Assembly: GCF_014648175.1 (NCBI RefSeq)
Contig: NZ_BMQP01000029.1
Span: forward strand, 1 to 64,000
Origin: Planobispora rosea
GTDB taxonomy: Bacteria > Actinomycetota > Actinomycetes > Streptosporangiales > Streptosporangiaceae
DNA: 64,000 nt
Reading direction: 5' to 3'
Position numbers and translations under genes: made by a program. Below are positions 31,764-40,380 of the stretch, piece after piece. The notes beneath the pieces were generated by a model. It had not been told where the DNA came from and searched no databases. It saw only the letters and a program-made list of their open reading frames with translations. The first letter of the stretch is position 1, and every line of letters begins with the position of its first letter.

Positions 31764-32393
31764 TCAGGAGGCGGCGGCGATCGCACCCCCGGCGGAGGCC
31801 GCGTTCATCGAGGCGATGTGCTTGGCCACGGCCTCACCGACCCACACGCCCTTGGTGATCTCCTTGACCCGCTGCTTGTCCAGGCCGGGGAAGGCCTTAC
31901 GGTCGATCTTGGCGGCACGCAGGACGGCGATCAGCATGGTCGTCCGCTCGTCGGGGCCGGCTCCGTCCAGCACGCTCTGGACGCGCTCGCGGATCTTCTG
32001 CTCCACGCTCGCGTCGCGTTCCGGGTAGCGGGAGCTGGGGAAGATTCCCAGGATCTTGCGGTGGTTCTCGCTCAGCACGCCTCGTTCGGCCAGGCCGGCG
32101 AGCAGGCGCTTGCGCAGCTTGCCGGACTGGAGTCTGTAGACCCACGACTCGGGCTTGCGCTGCTTGGAGTCCTCCGCGATCCGGGCGAGGACGGCGTCGA
32201 GCTCGTCGTTCCCGAGCGGGGTGGCGTCCTTGACCACGACCTTCTTGCCGTCCAGGGCGATCCGGCCGTTGACGGCGAGCTCCGCCAGAAGCGCGCCGCC
32301 GAGCGCGGACTCCAGGTGGGCGGAGCTGACCAGCTGCTTGCCCTCGGTCTCCTCGTAGGAGAGGAGGAGCACTTCTTCGGCGATGATCGTCAC
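31764..32393 (-). CDS. GPP34 (Golgi phosphoprotein 3-like) family protein
   Basis: Encodes 209 aa. It begins with the family signature IAEEVLLLSYEETEG, followed by ALLAELAVNGRI, WVYRLQSGKLRKRLLAGL and a helical C-terminal half (TTMLIAVLRAAKIDRKAFPG). No TM segment. Eukaryotic GOLPH3 binds phosphoinositides; actinomycete homologues are numerous, and their role (membrane lipid binding, stress) is not settled. Its gene is convergent with DM13 and divergent from tenA. Confidence 0.88.
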   Translation of the reverse strand: MTIIAEEVLLLSYEETEGKQLVSSAHLESALGGALLAELAVNGRIALDGKKVVVKDATPLGNDELDAVLARIAEDSKQRKPESWVYRLQSGKLRKRLLAGLAERGVLSENHRKILGIFPSSRYPERDASVEQKIRERVQSVLDGAGPDERTTMLIAVLRAAKIDRKAFPGLDKQRVKEITKGVWVGEAVAKHIASMNAASAGGAIAAAS

Positions 32394-32510
32394 ATTTCGG
32401 ATCCTATGACGTTATCTCGGGCGAGGACGTTCCTGTGACCGGACGCGGCGTCGCCCCCCGGTGGATGCCCCGGCGTCCCGCCGTACGCGCCCTGCCACAA
32501 TCCCTGTTTT

Positions 32511-33116
32511 ATGAGCATTTCCGAGGAACTTCATGTCATCGGGCGTCCCCTGCTCGACGCCCAGCTCGCCCACCCGACGGTCATGGGCATCGCCAGGGGC
32601 GATCTGGCCGAGCCGGTGTTCCGGTCGTGGCTGGAGCAGGACTACCTGTACCTCCTGGACTACGTCCGGGTGTTCTCCCGGCTCGCCTGGCAGGCGCCCG
32701 ACGAGCACCTCGGCGACCTGGTGGACCTGGCGCACTCCACCTTCCACGAGGAGCTGAAGCTGCACCGGTCCATGTCGGCGGAGTTCGGCGCCGACCTCGA
32801 CGGTGCGGTGAAGGGGCCCGCGTGCGCCGCCTACACCTCGTTCCTGCTGGACGCGGCGGCGGACTACGCCGGTGGGCTGGCCGCGCTCTATCCCTGCATG
32901 TGGGGCTACTCCATGCTCGGCCGGACCCTGGCGGAGAACCCTCCGGCGGAGCCGCGCTACCGGGCCTGGGTGGACACCTACGCCGATCCCGCCTTCACCG
33001 CGCTGACCGAGCGCGTCGCGGCGATGCTCGACGAGGTGGAGATCGCCCCGGAGCGGGCGAAGCAGCTGTTCACCGAGGGGATGGCCCACGAACTGGCCTT
33101 CTGGGACGTGCCCTGA
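32511..33116 (+). CDS. tenA: TenA family aminopyrimidine aminohydrolase (thiaminase II)
   Basis: Encodes 201 aa. TenA signatures: WLEQDYLYLLDYVRVFSRLA, active-site Cys in GPACAAYTSFLL and the C-terminal Glu region FTEGMAHELAFWD. TenA salvages the HMP moiety of thiamine breakdown products. It lies 1.5 kb from a TPP riboswitch-controlled permease. No riboswitch precedes tenA itself. The C-C pair in the active site resembles the TenA_C type; the catalytic Cys position was judged by eye. Confidence 0.85.
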   Translation: MSISEELHVIGRPLLDAQLAHPTVMGIARGDLAEPVFRSWLEQDYLYLLDYVRVFSRLAWQAPDEHLGDLVDLAHSTFHEELKLHRSMSAEFGADLDGAVKGPACAAYTSFLLDAAADYAGGLAALYPCMWGYSMLGRTLAENPPAEPRYRAWVDTYADPAFTALTERVAAMLDEVEIAPERAKQLFTEGMAHELAFWDVP

Positions 33117-33195
33117 CCTTCTTCCCGCCGACCTCCCGTCCGGACCGTCACCGGGCCTGTGCCCGTACGGTCACCGGGCCCCCGCACCCATGCGG

Positions 33196-33570
33196 TCACT
33201 GGGCCCACGGCGGCAGGATCGTCTGGCCGCCGAGGGTGGCCTTGATCCCGGCCGAGGTGCAGACGGTGGCGGTGGCCGGCTCGGTCGCGGAGCCGTTGCG
33301 GATCGAGAACGGGGTGTGCGGCGGGAGGATCAGCGCGTCGCCCGCCCCGATCGTGTGCTCCACGCCGCCGACCACCCCCACGATCCGTCCCGACAGGGCG
33401 ATGAACACCTCTTCGCGGTCGACGGTGTGCTCCTTGCCGGACGAGCCCGGTGCCATCTCGATCGACCAGACGGCCAGCTCGGAGGAGCCGCGGGAGGGTA
33501 CGGCGAGCGAACGGAAGGTGATGCCGTCAAGCTCGAAGACGGGGGCGTCGGCGAGGTTCGCGATGGTCAT
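33196..33570 (-). CDS. Cupin-domain protein
   Basis: Encodes 124 aa from an ATG with AGGAGAC upstream. Small single beta-barrel with cupin motif 1 (GKEHTVDREEVFIALSG) and motif 2 (DALILPPHTPFSIRN). It has His and Glu metal ligands in motif 1 and His in motif 2. It may bind a metal and a small molecule. It is divergent from a MarR regulator with operators between, so it is the likely target of that regulator. Substrate unknown. Confidence 0.85.
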   Translation of the reverse strand: MTIANLADAPVFELDGITFRSLAVPSRGSSELAVWSIEMAPGSSGKEHTVDREEVFIALSGRIVGVVGGVEHTIGAGDALILPPHTPFSIRNGSATEPATATVCTSAGIKATLGGQTILPPWAQ

Positions 33571-33585
33571 GCTGTCTCCTAAAAT

Positions 33586-33640
33586 GGTCAACCTGATTGA
33601 CTACCACCGAAACGGTAAACCGGATTGACTATCTCGTCAA
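33586..33640. promoter_or_regulatory. MarR-type operator repeats
   Basis: Two 18-bp near-identical repeats, GGTCAACCTGATTGACTA (33586-33603) and GGTAAACCGGATTGACTA (33614-33631), are 28 bp apart. Each contains the dyad GTCAA-N5-TTGAC or a variant, and a third dyad TTGAC-N6-GTCAA ends at 33640. They fill the space between the divergent cupin and MarR genes, fitting repression of both. Confidence 0.75.
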
Positions 33641-33670
33641 CGGCGGGACCGGGAGAGGGAGGAACGACGG

Positions 33671-34132
33671 ATGACGCGCAGGCGAGGCGAGATCCCGTTG
33701 CTGCTGGCCATGACGTACCGGGCGATGACCGAGGCGCTCCACGACCGGATCGCCGCCGAGGGACGGGAACCGCTGCGCCCCGCGCACGGGTACACCTTCC
33801 GGCTGCTGCTCGACCGTGCCGACGTCACCTCGGTCGATCTCGCCGACCACCTCGGCGTCACCAAGCAGGCCGCCTCCAAGATCGTGGCCGAGCTGGAGGG
33901 CTGGGGCTATGTCGAACGCCGCCCGCACCCCACCGACGGCCGTGCCCGGGTTCTGGCCCTGACGGACAAGGGTCACGCCTACGTCCGGCACGCCGACGAG
34001 ATGTGGGCCGAGATCGAGGATCGGTGGGCGGCGGTGATCGGGGCCCGGCGGCTGGATGACATTCACCATGATCTGCGGGCATATGTGGAGGAAGTCGCAG
34101 GCGGACGTGCGGTTTTGCGTCCCGTCTGGTGA
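33671..34132 (+). CDS. MarR family transcriptional regulator
   Basis: Encodes 153 aa with GGGAGAGGAGG upstream. The winged HTH is clear: VTSVDLADHLGVTKQAASKIV, then EGWGYVERRPHPTDGRARVL (the wing) and LALTDKGHAYV. Flanking helices form the dimer interface. It probably binds the repeats at 33586-33640 and represses itself and the cupin gene until a small phenolic or similar ligand appears. A rhodanese gene follows at 21 bp. Confidence 0.92.
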   Translation: MTRRRGEIPLLLAMTYRAMTEALHDRIAAEGREPLRPAHGYTFRLLLDRADVTSVDLADHLGVTKQAASKIVAELEGWGYVERRPHPTDGRARVLALTDKGHAYVRHADEMWAEIEDRWAAVIGARRLDDIHHDLRAYVEEVAGGRAVLRPVW

Positions 34133-34153
34133 CGGGCTTGGGACAATGGAGCC

Positions 34154-34477
34154 ATGACTGTTCCCGAAGTCGATGCACACTCCGTACCCGCCGACGCTCT
34201 CCTGCTCGATGTGCGGGAGGACGACGAATGGCACGCCGGGCACGCGCCCGAAGCCGTCCACATCCCGCTGGGCGAGCTGCAGACCCGTGTCACCGAGCTG
34301 CCCGCGGGCAAGACCGTCTACGTGGTCTGCCGGGTGGGCGGCCGGTCCGCGCACGCCGCGGCCTGGCTGAACGCCGTCGGATACGAGGCGATCAACGTGG
34401 GCGGAGGGATGCAGTCCTGGGCCTTCGCGGGCCGTCCCATGGTGAGCGAGACCGGGCAGGAGCCGTTCGTCGCCTAG
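34154..34477 (+). CDS. Rhodanese-like sulfurtransferase
   Basis: Encodes 107 aa, a single rhodanese domain: LLLDVREDDEWHAGHAPEAV, IPLGEL, and the active loop VVCRVGGRSAHAA with catalytic Cys. It transfers sulfur from thiosulfate or a persulfide to an acceptor. The spacing of 21 bp suggests co-transcription with the MarR gene; proximity to thiamine genes could link it to sulfur supply, but that is inference. Confidence 0.9.
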   Translation: MTVPEVDAHSVPADALLLDVREDDEWHAGHAPEAVHIPLGELQTRVTELPAGKTVYVVCRVGGRSAHAAAWLNAVGYEAINVGGGMQSWAFAGRPMVSETGQEPFVA

Positions 34478-34549
34478 GGGGGCGCGCCGGATACCCCTGA
34501 CCGGGCATATGCGACAGAGGGGGTGGATGGCATACTGCTCGGCGAAAGA

Positions 34550-34672
34550 TGCCTACCGCGGGAGCTCGGGCGTGACCGGGCTGAGAGGGCGGAACTACGC
34601 AGAGGGCCTGACCGGGCCCTCCGGCGCGCCGCCGACCGCATGAACCTGTCCGGGTAATGCCGGCGTAGGGAG
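34550..34672 (+). ncRNA. TPP (THI-box) riboswitch
   Basis: Conserved elements are in order: CTGAGAG at 34581-34587 (pyrimidine-sensor arm), ACCGCATGAACCTG at 34635-34648 and GGGTAATGCCGGCGTAGGGA at 34652-34671 (pyrophosphate arm). The P1 helix is CCTAC (34552-34556) with GTAGG (34665-34669). A variable P3 arm lies between. The GGGAG at its 3' end is also the ribosome binding site of the permease gene, 6 nt from its ATG, so TPP binding should block translation directly. Confidence 0.93.
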
Positions 34673-34678
34673 CGTGTG

Positions 34679-36037
34679 ATGACGTCCGACGTCACTGTGT
34701 CCGAGCATGACGCGTCCAAGCATGCCGAAGCCCCCCTCACCCTCGACGAGGCTCCGCCGAAGACGCTCGGCGTGCTCGACCAGGGCGCCCTCTGGGCCAA
34801 CCTCGGCGTCAGCCTGCTCGGGTTCTCCGGCGCGCTGGCGCTTATCGATCCGCTGAAGAACCGGCCCCTGAGCTTCCTGGCCGCGATCGCCGCGGCCGTC
34901 GTCGGCAGCGTCATCGGCACCGCGATGGTCGCTCTGGCGGCGATTCCCGGCCAGCGGACCGGTGCCCCGGCGATGGTGCTGCTCCGGGGGCTGTTCGGGG
35001 CCAAACTGTCCTACGTCCCGACCGTGCTCAACATCATCCAGATGCTGGGCTGGGGGGCGTTCGAGCTCTGGGTCATCGCCCAAGGCGCCCAGGCCATCGC
35101 CGGCTCCTTCGGGGTCGAGGTGCCCTACGCCGTCTGGGTGATCCTCGGCGGTGTGATCACCACCGCGCTGACCATCCGCCCGCTGGGCGCGGTCCGGCTG
35201 CTCCGCCGCTACGTCACGGTGGGTGTGATCATCTCGATGGTCTGGTTCGCCGTCGAGCTGTTCAGCCGCGAGCCGTCGGTCAGCACGGGCACATGGGAGG
35301 CGTTCGCCCCCTCCGTCGACTACGTGATCGCGCTCTCGGTCTCGTGGGTGCCCGTCGCGGCGGACTTCGCCCGGTTCTCCCGCTCCGGAAGGGCCGCCTT
35401 CGCCGGTGTGGTCGGCGGCTACACGATCGCTCAGGTGGCCTGCCTGACGCTGGGCATCGCCGCGCTCGCGCTGGTCGGCAACGACCCGAACAGGGTGTGG
35501 GAACCGTTCGTGGCGGCCTCGCTCGGCTGGCTGTTCTTCGGAATCCTGGTGCTGCGCGAGACCGACCAGTCGTTCGTCAACGTCTACTCCACCGCGATGT
35601 CCCTGCAGAACCTGCTGCCCCGGCTGGACCGCCGGATCATCTCCGCCGGGACCGGCGTGGTGGTCACCCTGATGGCGATCTTCGTCAATGCCGACACCTA
35701 CACCGCCTTCCTCGGCCTGATCGGCGCCGTCTTCGTCCCGATGTTCGCCGTCCTGGCGGTGGACTACTTCCTGCTCGGCGGAGCACGTCGCTGGGACACC
35801 TCGGAGAACGCGCCCTCCCGCTGGCTCATGGTCGTGCCGTGGGTGCTCGGCTTCGCGACCTGGTGGATGCTCGCCGCGCTGCCGGCCGCCGACGAACTGG
35901 GATGGTGGACCGGCTTCTGGACCGACGCCCGTGAACTGACCGGGTTCGTCCCGCAGCCGTGGATGAGCGCGGCCGTCGGCGCGTTCCTCGTCTCCGGCCT
36001 GGTCACCTTCGCCGTGGGCGGACTGCGCCGCCGCTGA
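34679..36037 (+). CDS. cytX: NCS1-family permease, CytX-like (thiamine precursor uptake)
   Basis: Encodes 452 aa from an ATG right after the riboswitch. About 12 TM helices (for example WANLGVSLLGFSGALALI, VLNIIQMLGWGAFELWVIA, VIALSVSWVPVAADFARFSR). This is the nucleobase-cation-symport-1 pattern of CodB/CytX. CytX proteins are regulated by TPP and are proposed to import hydroxymethylpyrimidine; the riboswitch supports that over cytosine. tenA lies upstream on the same strand. Confidence 0.88.
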   Translation: MTSDVTVSEHDASKHAEAPLTLDEAPPKTLGVLDQGALWANLGVSLLGFSGALALIDPLKNRPLSFLAAIAAAVVGSVIGTAMVALAAIPGQRTGAPAMVLLRGLFGAKLSYVPTVLNIIQMLGWGAFELWVIAQGAQAIAGSFGVEVPYAVWVILGGVITTALTIRPLGAVRLLRRYVTVGVIISMVWFAVELFSREPSVSTGTWEAFAPSVDYVIALSVSWVPVAADFARFSRSGRAAFAGVVGGYTIAQVACLTLGIAALALVGNDPNRVWEPFVAASLGWLFFGILVLRETDQSFVNVYSTAMSLQNLLPRLDRRIISAGTGVVVTLMAIFVNADTYTAFLGLIGAVFVPMFAVLAVDYFLLGGARRWDTSENAPSRWLMVVPWVLGFATWWMLAALPAADELGWWTGFWTDARELTGFVPQPWMSAAVGAFLVSGLVTFAVGGLRRR

Positions 36038-36058
36038 CCGGCGACGGCTCGCGGAGGC

Positions 36059-36646
36059 TCACGGCGCGATCGGGTTTCCCTGGATCCCCTCGATCCGGAA
36101 GAGCCGTTCCTTCGCGGTCGTACCGCCCGCGTAGCCGCCCAGGACGGTCTCGTTCTCCACCACCCGGTGGCAGGGCACGATCACGCACACCGGATTGCCG
36201 CCGAGCGCGTTGCCGACCGCCCGCAGCGCCCGCGGCCGGCCGATCCGCTCGGCGATCAGGTGGTAGGTGGTCACCGTCCCGTACGGCACCGCCATCATCA
36301 TCTGCAGTACGGTCCTGGCGAACGGGGTGGCGAGCTGGAGGTCCACCGGGGTGGTGAACGCGCGGAGCCGGCCGGAGAAGTAGGCGTCCAGTTCCCGGCG
36401 GACCGGGTCGAGCCGACGGGGGTCGGCGCCGATGAACGTGCTGACGTTCCTGCTCACGCGCTCGAAGACGAGGTTCTCGTCCTCGTAGCTGCAGGACACC
36501 ACGCCCCGTCCCGTCACGGCGAGGATCAGCCTGCCCACGGGGCCGTCGTGGGTGCCGAACGCGATGTCGGGATGCCGGTCCCCGACGTAGGTGGGCGAGG
36601 TCACCCGTAGCAGTGCGTCGAGATCGCCGGATGACCCGGATGCCAT
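36059..36646 (-). CDS. ogt: Methylated-DNA-[protein]-cysteine S-methyltransferase
   Basis: Encodes 195 aa. The active-site motif IVPCHRVV carries the acceptor Cys. PYGTVTTYHLIAERIGRPRA is the DNA-binding HTH, with the Arg finger and ALGGNP before the active site. It removes methyl groups from O6-methylguanine in a suicide reaction. Length and layout match Ogt/MGMT. It is divergent from the sensor kinase at 36773. Confidence 0.92.
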   Translation of the reverse strand: MASGSSGDLDALLRVTSPTYVGDRHPDIAFGTHDGPVGRLILAVTGRGVVSCSYEDENLVFERVSRNVSTFIGADPRRLDPVRRELDAYFSGRLRAFTTPVDLQLATPFARTVLQMMMAVPYGTVTTYHLIAERIGRPRALRAVGNALGGNPVCVIVPCHRVVENETVLGGYAGGTTAKERLFRIEGIQGNPIAP

Positions 36647-36772
36647 ATCCCCACCCTTTCGCGTCCAGGTGTGTGGTGCCCGCAGCGTATCGGACGGACC
36701 GGCCTGGAGACCGTCGGCGCATGCAGGACGAAAGTGCCAAGATCAGGCCGATCGAGGCGGCAAGATGGATAT

Positions 36773-38704
36773 GTGCGTGATGACATGATCGCTATAAGTG
36801 ATGACGTCGTCGGTCGGGCGATCGTGGCCGGCTCCCCCAACGCGGTTGTCGCCCTCGATCACGACCAGGCGGTCCTCGCGTGGAATCCCGCCGCCGAGCG
36901 GCTGTTCGGCTGGTCCGCCGAGGAGGCCGTCGGCCGCCGCGTGCCGATGGTCCCCGACGAGCTCACCGCCGAGCACAACGCGGTCCTGGAACGGGTCCGG
37001 ACGGGGGGCCAGGTCTCGTTGCGCACCAAGAGGTTCCGGCGCGACGGCACGCTGCTCGACGTCCGCATGGACGCCGGGGCGCTCTGCTCGGAGACCGGGG
37101 TCCTGCTCGGCTACGTCAACCTGTACCACCTGGCCCAGGACGACGAGACCGCCAGCGACAAGGTCCTGCGCCGGGCGCAGCTCGTCCGCAGGCTGACCGA
37201 CGTGGTCGCCGACATCAACGCCGAGCTGGAGCTGCCCACGGTGCTCGACCGGATCGCCGCCAGCCTCACCGAGCTGACCGGCGCCGACGCGGGCGGGTTC
37301 GTGCTCATCGAGGGGGACCGGCTCCGCCTCATGGCCTGCCACAGGCTCCCCGACGAATTGCGCGGCTCGACCACCGACCTGCGCACCAGTCTGGTGGGCA
37401 AGCTCCTGCGGGCCGGCCGGACCGTGATGCTGGAGACCGGTGACCAGGCCCGGCTGGACGAGCTGGTCTGGTCGTGGCTGCCCGGTCTGCACACCATCGC
37501 GCTCGGCGTGGCGGCGGTGGGCGGCCGGCCGTACGGCGCGCTCTACGCCCTGTTCGCCAACCGCAAGGCCGGCCACGTCGAGCTGGAGCTGCTCGAACTC
37601 CTCGCCGGGCACGCCGGGATCGCCGTCGGCAACGCCATGGCCTACCAGGAGGCCGTACGGCAGCGCGCCCACGAGCGCGCGGTGTTCGACGCCAGCGCCG
37701 ACGGCATCGCGGTCCTCGACAACATGGGACGCGTCATCCAGTGGAACCCGGCCGCCGCCGAGCTGACCGGCTTCCACGCGGCCGAGGTGATCGGCGAGCC
37801 GCCGCCGTTCCCGTTGCCCGCGCCGGGGGACAAGCTCACCTACCAGCTGCCCTCGGGCATCTGGCTGGACGTGCTCCGCGCGGAGATCGAGGAGACCGGC
37901 GAGATCGTGATCGACTTCCGCGACGTGACCCGGGCCAAGGAACTGGAGGAGGCCAAGGACCTGTTCCTGGCCACCACCAGTCACGAGCTGCGCACCCCGA
38001 TCACCGTGGTCCGGGGCTTCGCGGGCATGCTCGACGCCCGTTGGGACGGCCTGTCCGACACCGAGCGCCGGTCCGCCGTGCACACCATCGCCGAGCGGGC
38101 GCGCTCCCTCGGCCAGCTCATGGACCACCTGCTGCTGGGCTCGCGCGCCGGAGCCGGAAAGATCGTTCTGACCATCGAGACGTTCGACCTCGGAGAACTG
38201 ATCAAGACCGCCACGCTGGGCCTGCCGGTCCTGTCGGAGGTTCACCGGGTCGAGGTGAACGTCCCCGACGACCTGCCCAAGGTCCGCGGTGACGCTCTCG
38301 CCACCGACATCGTGCTGGGCCAGCTCCTGGAGAACGCGTTCAAGTACTCGCCGGACGGCGGCATGATCAGGGTCGAGGCGTGGCCGGACCGCGACCGGGT
38401 CGTCGTGGTCGTCGACGACGAGGGGGTGGGCATCGCCCCGGCCGACCGGGAGCGCGTCTTCGAGCGCTTCGTCCAGGCCGAGAGCGGTGACCGCCGCCGG
38501 TTCGGCGGGGTCGGTCTCGGCCTCTACATCGTGCGCAGCCTCGCCCGCGCCCAGGGCGGGGACGTGGCGGCCTATCCGCGGCCGGGCGGCGGCACCCGGA
38601 TGCGCCTGGAGCTGGGAAGGGCCGACGCGCCGGGCACCCCGGAGCCGTGCCCGGGAGGAGCCGACACGCCAGGCTCCCCTCAGGTCGTGCCTGACACTCC
38701 CTAG
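36773..38704 (+). CDS. Cytosolic PAS-GAF-PAS sensor histidine kinase
   Basis: Encodes 643 aa from a GTG (or the ATG at 36785). Order: PAS (about 8-125, AVLAWNPAAERLFGW), GAF (about 150-300), second PAS (about 305-390, VIQWNPAAAELTGF), HisKA with ATTSHELRTPITVVRGF, then HATPase_c with N box ENAFKYS, DDEGVGIAP and GVGLGLYIV. No TM segment, so it senses an internal cue such as redox, light or a ligand. No response regulator is adjacent; the one at 39685 has its own kinase. Target unknown. Confidence 0.9.
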   Translation: MRDDMIAISDDVVGRAIVAGSPNAVVALDHDQAVLAWNPAAERLFGWSAEEAVGRRVPMVPDELTAEHNAVLERVRTGGQVSLRTKRFRRDGTLLDVRMDAGALCSETGVLLGYVNLYHLAQDDETASDKVLRRAQLVRRLTDVVADINAELELPTVLDRIAASLTELTGADAGGFVLIEGDRLRLMACHRLPDELRGSTTDLRTSLVGKLLRAGRTVMLETGDQARLDELVWSWLPGLHTIALGVAAVGGRPYGALYALFANRKAGHVELELLELLAGHAGIAVGNAMAYQEAVRQRAHERAVFDASADGIAVLDNMGRVIQWNPAAAELTGFHAAEVIGEPPPFPLPAPGDKLTYQLPSGIWLDVLRAEIEETGEIVIDFRDVTRAKELEEAKDLFLATTSHELRTPITVVRGFAGMLDARWDGLSDTERRSAVHTIAERARSLGQLMDHLLLGSRAGAGKIVLTIETFDLGELIKTATLGLPVLSEVHRVEVNVPDDLPKVRGDALATDIVLGQLLENAFKYSPDGGMIRVEAWPDRDRVVVVVDDEGVGIAPADRERVFERFVQAESGDRRRFGGVGLGLYIVRSLARAQGGDVAAYPRPGGGTRMRLELGRADAPGTPEPCPGGADTPGSPQVVPDTP

Positions 38705-38924
38705 CCGCTCCGGCGCGTCGGGCCGGTAACGGGCCGGTAACGGCAGAACTGATCTATCGTCCAATGTGCACAAGCTGTGATCGCGTCGCGGTTTCCGCAA
38801 TCGGGTAACGGGGCATTTCGGTCGTATCTGGGGTGTCTTCTCAGAGCCCGTCGTGGAGCCTGCTCCGTCCGCAGCAGGAAGTGGGTTCCGCAGCAGGCTC
38901 GCGAGGGGAACAGGGATACGGGGG

Positions 38925-39374
38925 GTGAGTCCGTCGAGCGTCGTGTTGTTGCCGTATGCGCCGTCCAGCGTCGCCGTCGCACGCCAATGCCTCAGCGCTG
39001 ACCTGCACGAATGGGGCGTCTATGAGACAGCGATCGACGACGCCGTGCTGGTGGTGAGCGAGCTGCTGAGCAACGCGCTCCGGCACGCGCACCCGCTGCC
39101 GTGCGGGCAGGTCAGAGTGGCATGGCGCTGGACCGATGGGCATGTCGAGGTAGCGGTGAGTGACGGAGGTGCCGCGACCGAGCCACGGGCCGGGCGAGCC
39201 CCGCTCTCCTCGTTAGGGGGCCGGGGGCTGGGCATCGTCGAATACCTGGCGGACCGATGGGGCGTCAGGCACGACGGGGAGGTCACCACCGTCTGGGCGG
39301 TGGTCACGGCCCTCAACCCGGCGATGAACGGGCATGTCCCCGTTCCCGAGCCCGTCGTGCAGGAGTGCATCTGA
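38925..39374 (+). CDS. RsbW-like ATP-binding protein (HATPase_c_2)
   Basis: Encodes 149 aa from a GTG at 38925 with GGGA at 8 nt; an upstream frame from 38853 has no support. It shows the kinase-like N box VVSELLSNALRHAH, DGGAATEP and GGRGLGIVEYLADRWGV. Such single-domain proteins act as anti-sigma kinases or partners of SpoIIE-type phosphatases. A STAS protein at 42422 could be its antagonist, but they are 3 kb apart. Confidence 0.85.
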   Translation: MSPSSVVLLPYAPSSVAVARQCLSADLHEWGVYETAIDDAVLVVSELLSNALRHAHPLPCGQVRVAWRWTDGHVEVAVSDGGAATEPRAGRAPLSSLGGRGLGIVEYLADRWGVRHDGEVTTVWAVVTALNPAMNGHVPVPEPVVQECI

Positions 39375-39391
39375 CGGGCCCGGGGGAACGG

Positions 39392-39568
39392 TCACTTGGC
39401 GGACTTGGAGAACTTCGCCGCGGCGGTCACCGTCAGCACGACCAGGAACGCCACGACCGCCAGCACGAACAGGAACTTGAGCAGTCCGAACAGCGCGGGG
39501 AGCACGAGCCCGAACACCACGTAAAGCGCGAGGATGCCGCCGAGGACTGCCATCACGATACGACCCAT
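39392..39568 (-). CDS. Small membrane protein, 58 aa
   Basis: From the ATG at 39568 the minus strand reads MGRIVMAVLGGILALYVVFG and continues with a second hydrophobic stretch (LFVLAVVAFLVVLTVTAAAK), ending KFSKSAK. Two TM helices and a basic tail. GGTGGAC is 4 nt upstream of the start. The composition is far better than that of random frames. No named family recognised; its gene is convergent with the RsbW-like gene. Function unknown. Confidence 0.65.
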   Translation of the reverse strand: MGRIVMAVLGGILALYVVFGLVLPALFGLLKFLFVLAVVAFLVVLTVTAAAKFSKSAK

Positions 39569-39684
39569 GCGTCCACCGTACGCCCAAGGTCGGTCCCGGA
39601 GGCGTCCGGGCGCATAACGATCGAGTCTTACGGACCGGTGACGCGGGTCCGGCGGCCGGCCGTACCGCGCCTACCGTGGAGGGT

Positions 39685-40380
39685 ATGAGCGCGCGGATTC
39701 TGGTGGTCGACGACGACCCGACGGTGGCCGAGGTCGTGGCCCGTTATCTCGAACGCGACGGCCACACCGTCGAATGCGTCGGCGACGGCGCCGAAGCGCT
39801 CAGGCGCGCCCTGTCCAACCCCCCCGACCTGCTCGTCCTCGACCTGATGTTGCCCAAGATGGACGGCCTGCAGGTCTGCCGGAAGCTCAGGGAGCGCTGG
39901 CCCGTCCCAGTGATCATGCTGACCGCGCTGGGCGAGGAGATCGACCGGGTCGTCGGCCTGGAGACCGGTGCCGACGACTACGTCACCAAGCCGTTCAGCC
40001 CTCGCGAGCTGGCCCTGCGGGTGCAGTCGGTGCTGCGGCGGGCGCGCGGCGCCTCGATCCCGGCCGGGACGGGCGTGCTGCGGGACGGCGAGCTGGTGGT
40101 CGACGTGGGCGCCCACGAGGTACGGCTCGGCGACGAGGAGATCATGCTGACCGCCCGGGAGTTCGACCTCCTCGCCCACCTGATGCGCAACCCCCGCCAG
40201 GCCTTCAGCCGCTCCGCCCTGCTCGACCAGGTGTGGGGCTGGTCCTTCGGCGACTCCTCCACGGTGACCGTCCACGTCCGCCGTCTCCGCGAGAAGATCG
40301 AACCCGACCCGACCGTGCCCCGGCGCATCGTCACCGTCTGGGGTGTGGGGTACCGCTACGAACCCCTGGCCGCGACATGA
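39685..40380 (+). CDS. OmpR-type response regulator
   Basis: Encodes 231 aa. Receiver domain with VDDDPT, phosphoacceptor Asp in VLDLMLPKMDG, Thr in MLTALG and Lys in VTKPFSP; winged-helix domain with LTAREFDLLAHLMRN and TVTVHVRRLREKIEPDP. The start is placed at the ATG at 39685, although GGAGG is close; a GTG at 39676 is possible. The stop overlaps the kinase start (ATGA), so both are one operon. Confidence 0.93.
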   Translation: MSARILVVDDDPTVAEVVARYLERDGHTVECVGDGAEALRRALSNPPDLLVLDLMLPKMDGLQVCRKLRERWPVPVIMLTALGEEIDRVVGLETGADDYVTKPFSPRELALRVQSVLRRARGASIPAGTGVLRDGELVVDVGAHEVRLGDEEIMLTAREFDLLAHLMRNPRQAFSRSALLDQVWGWSFGDSSTVTVHVRRLREKIEPDPTVPRRIVTVWGVGYRYEPLAAT

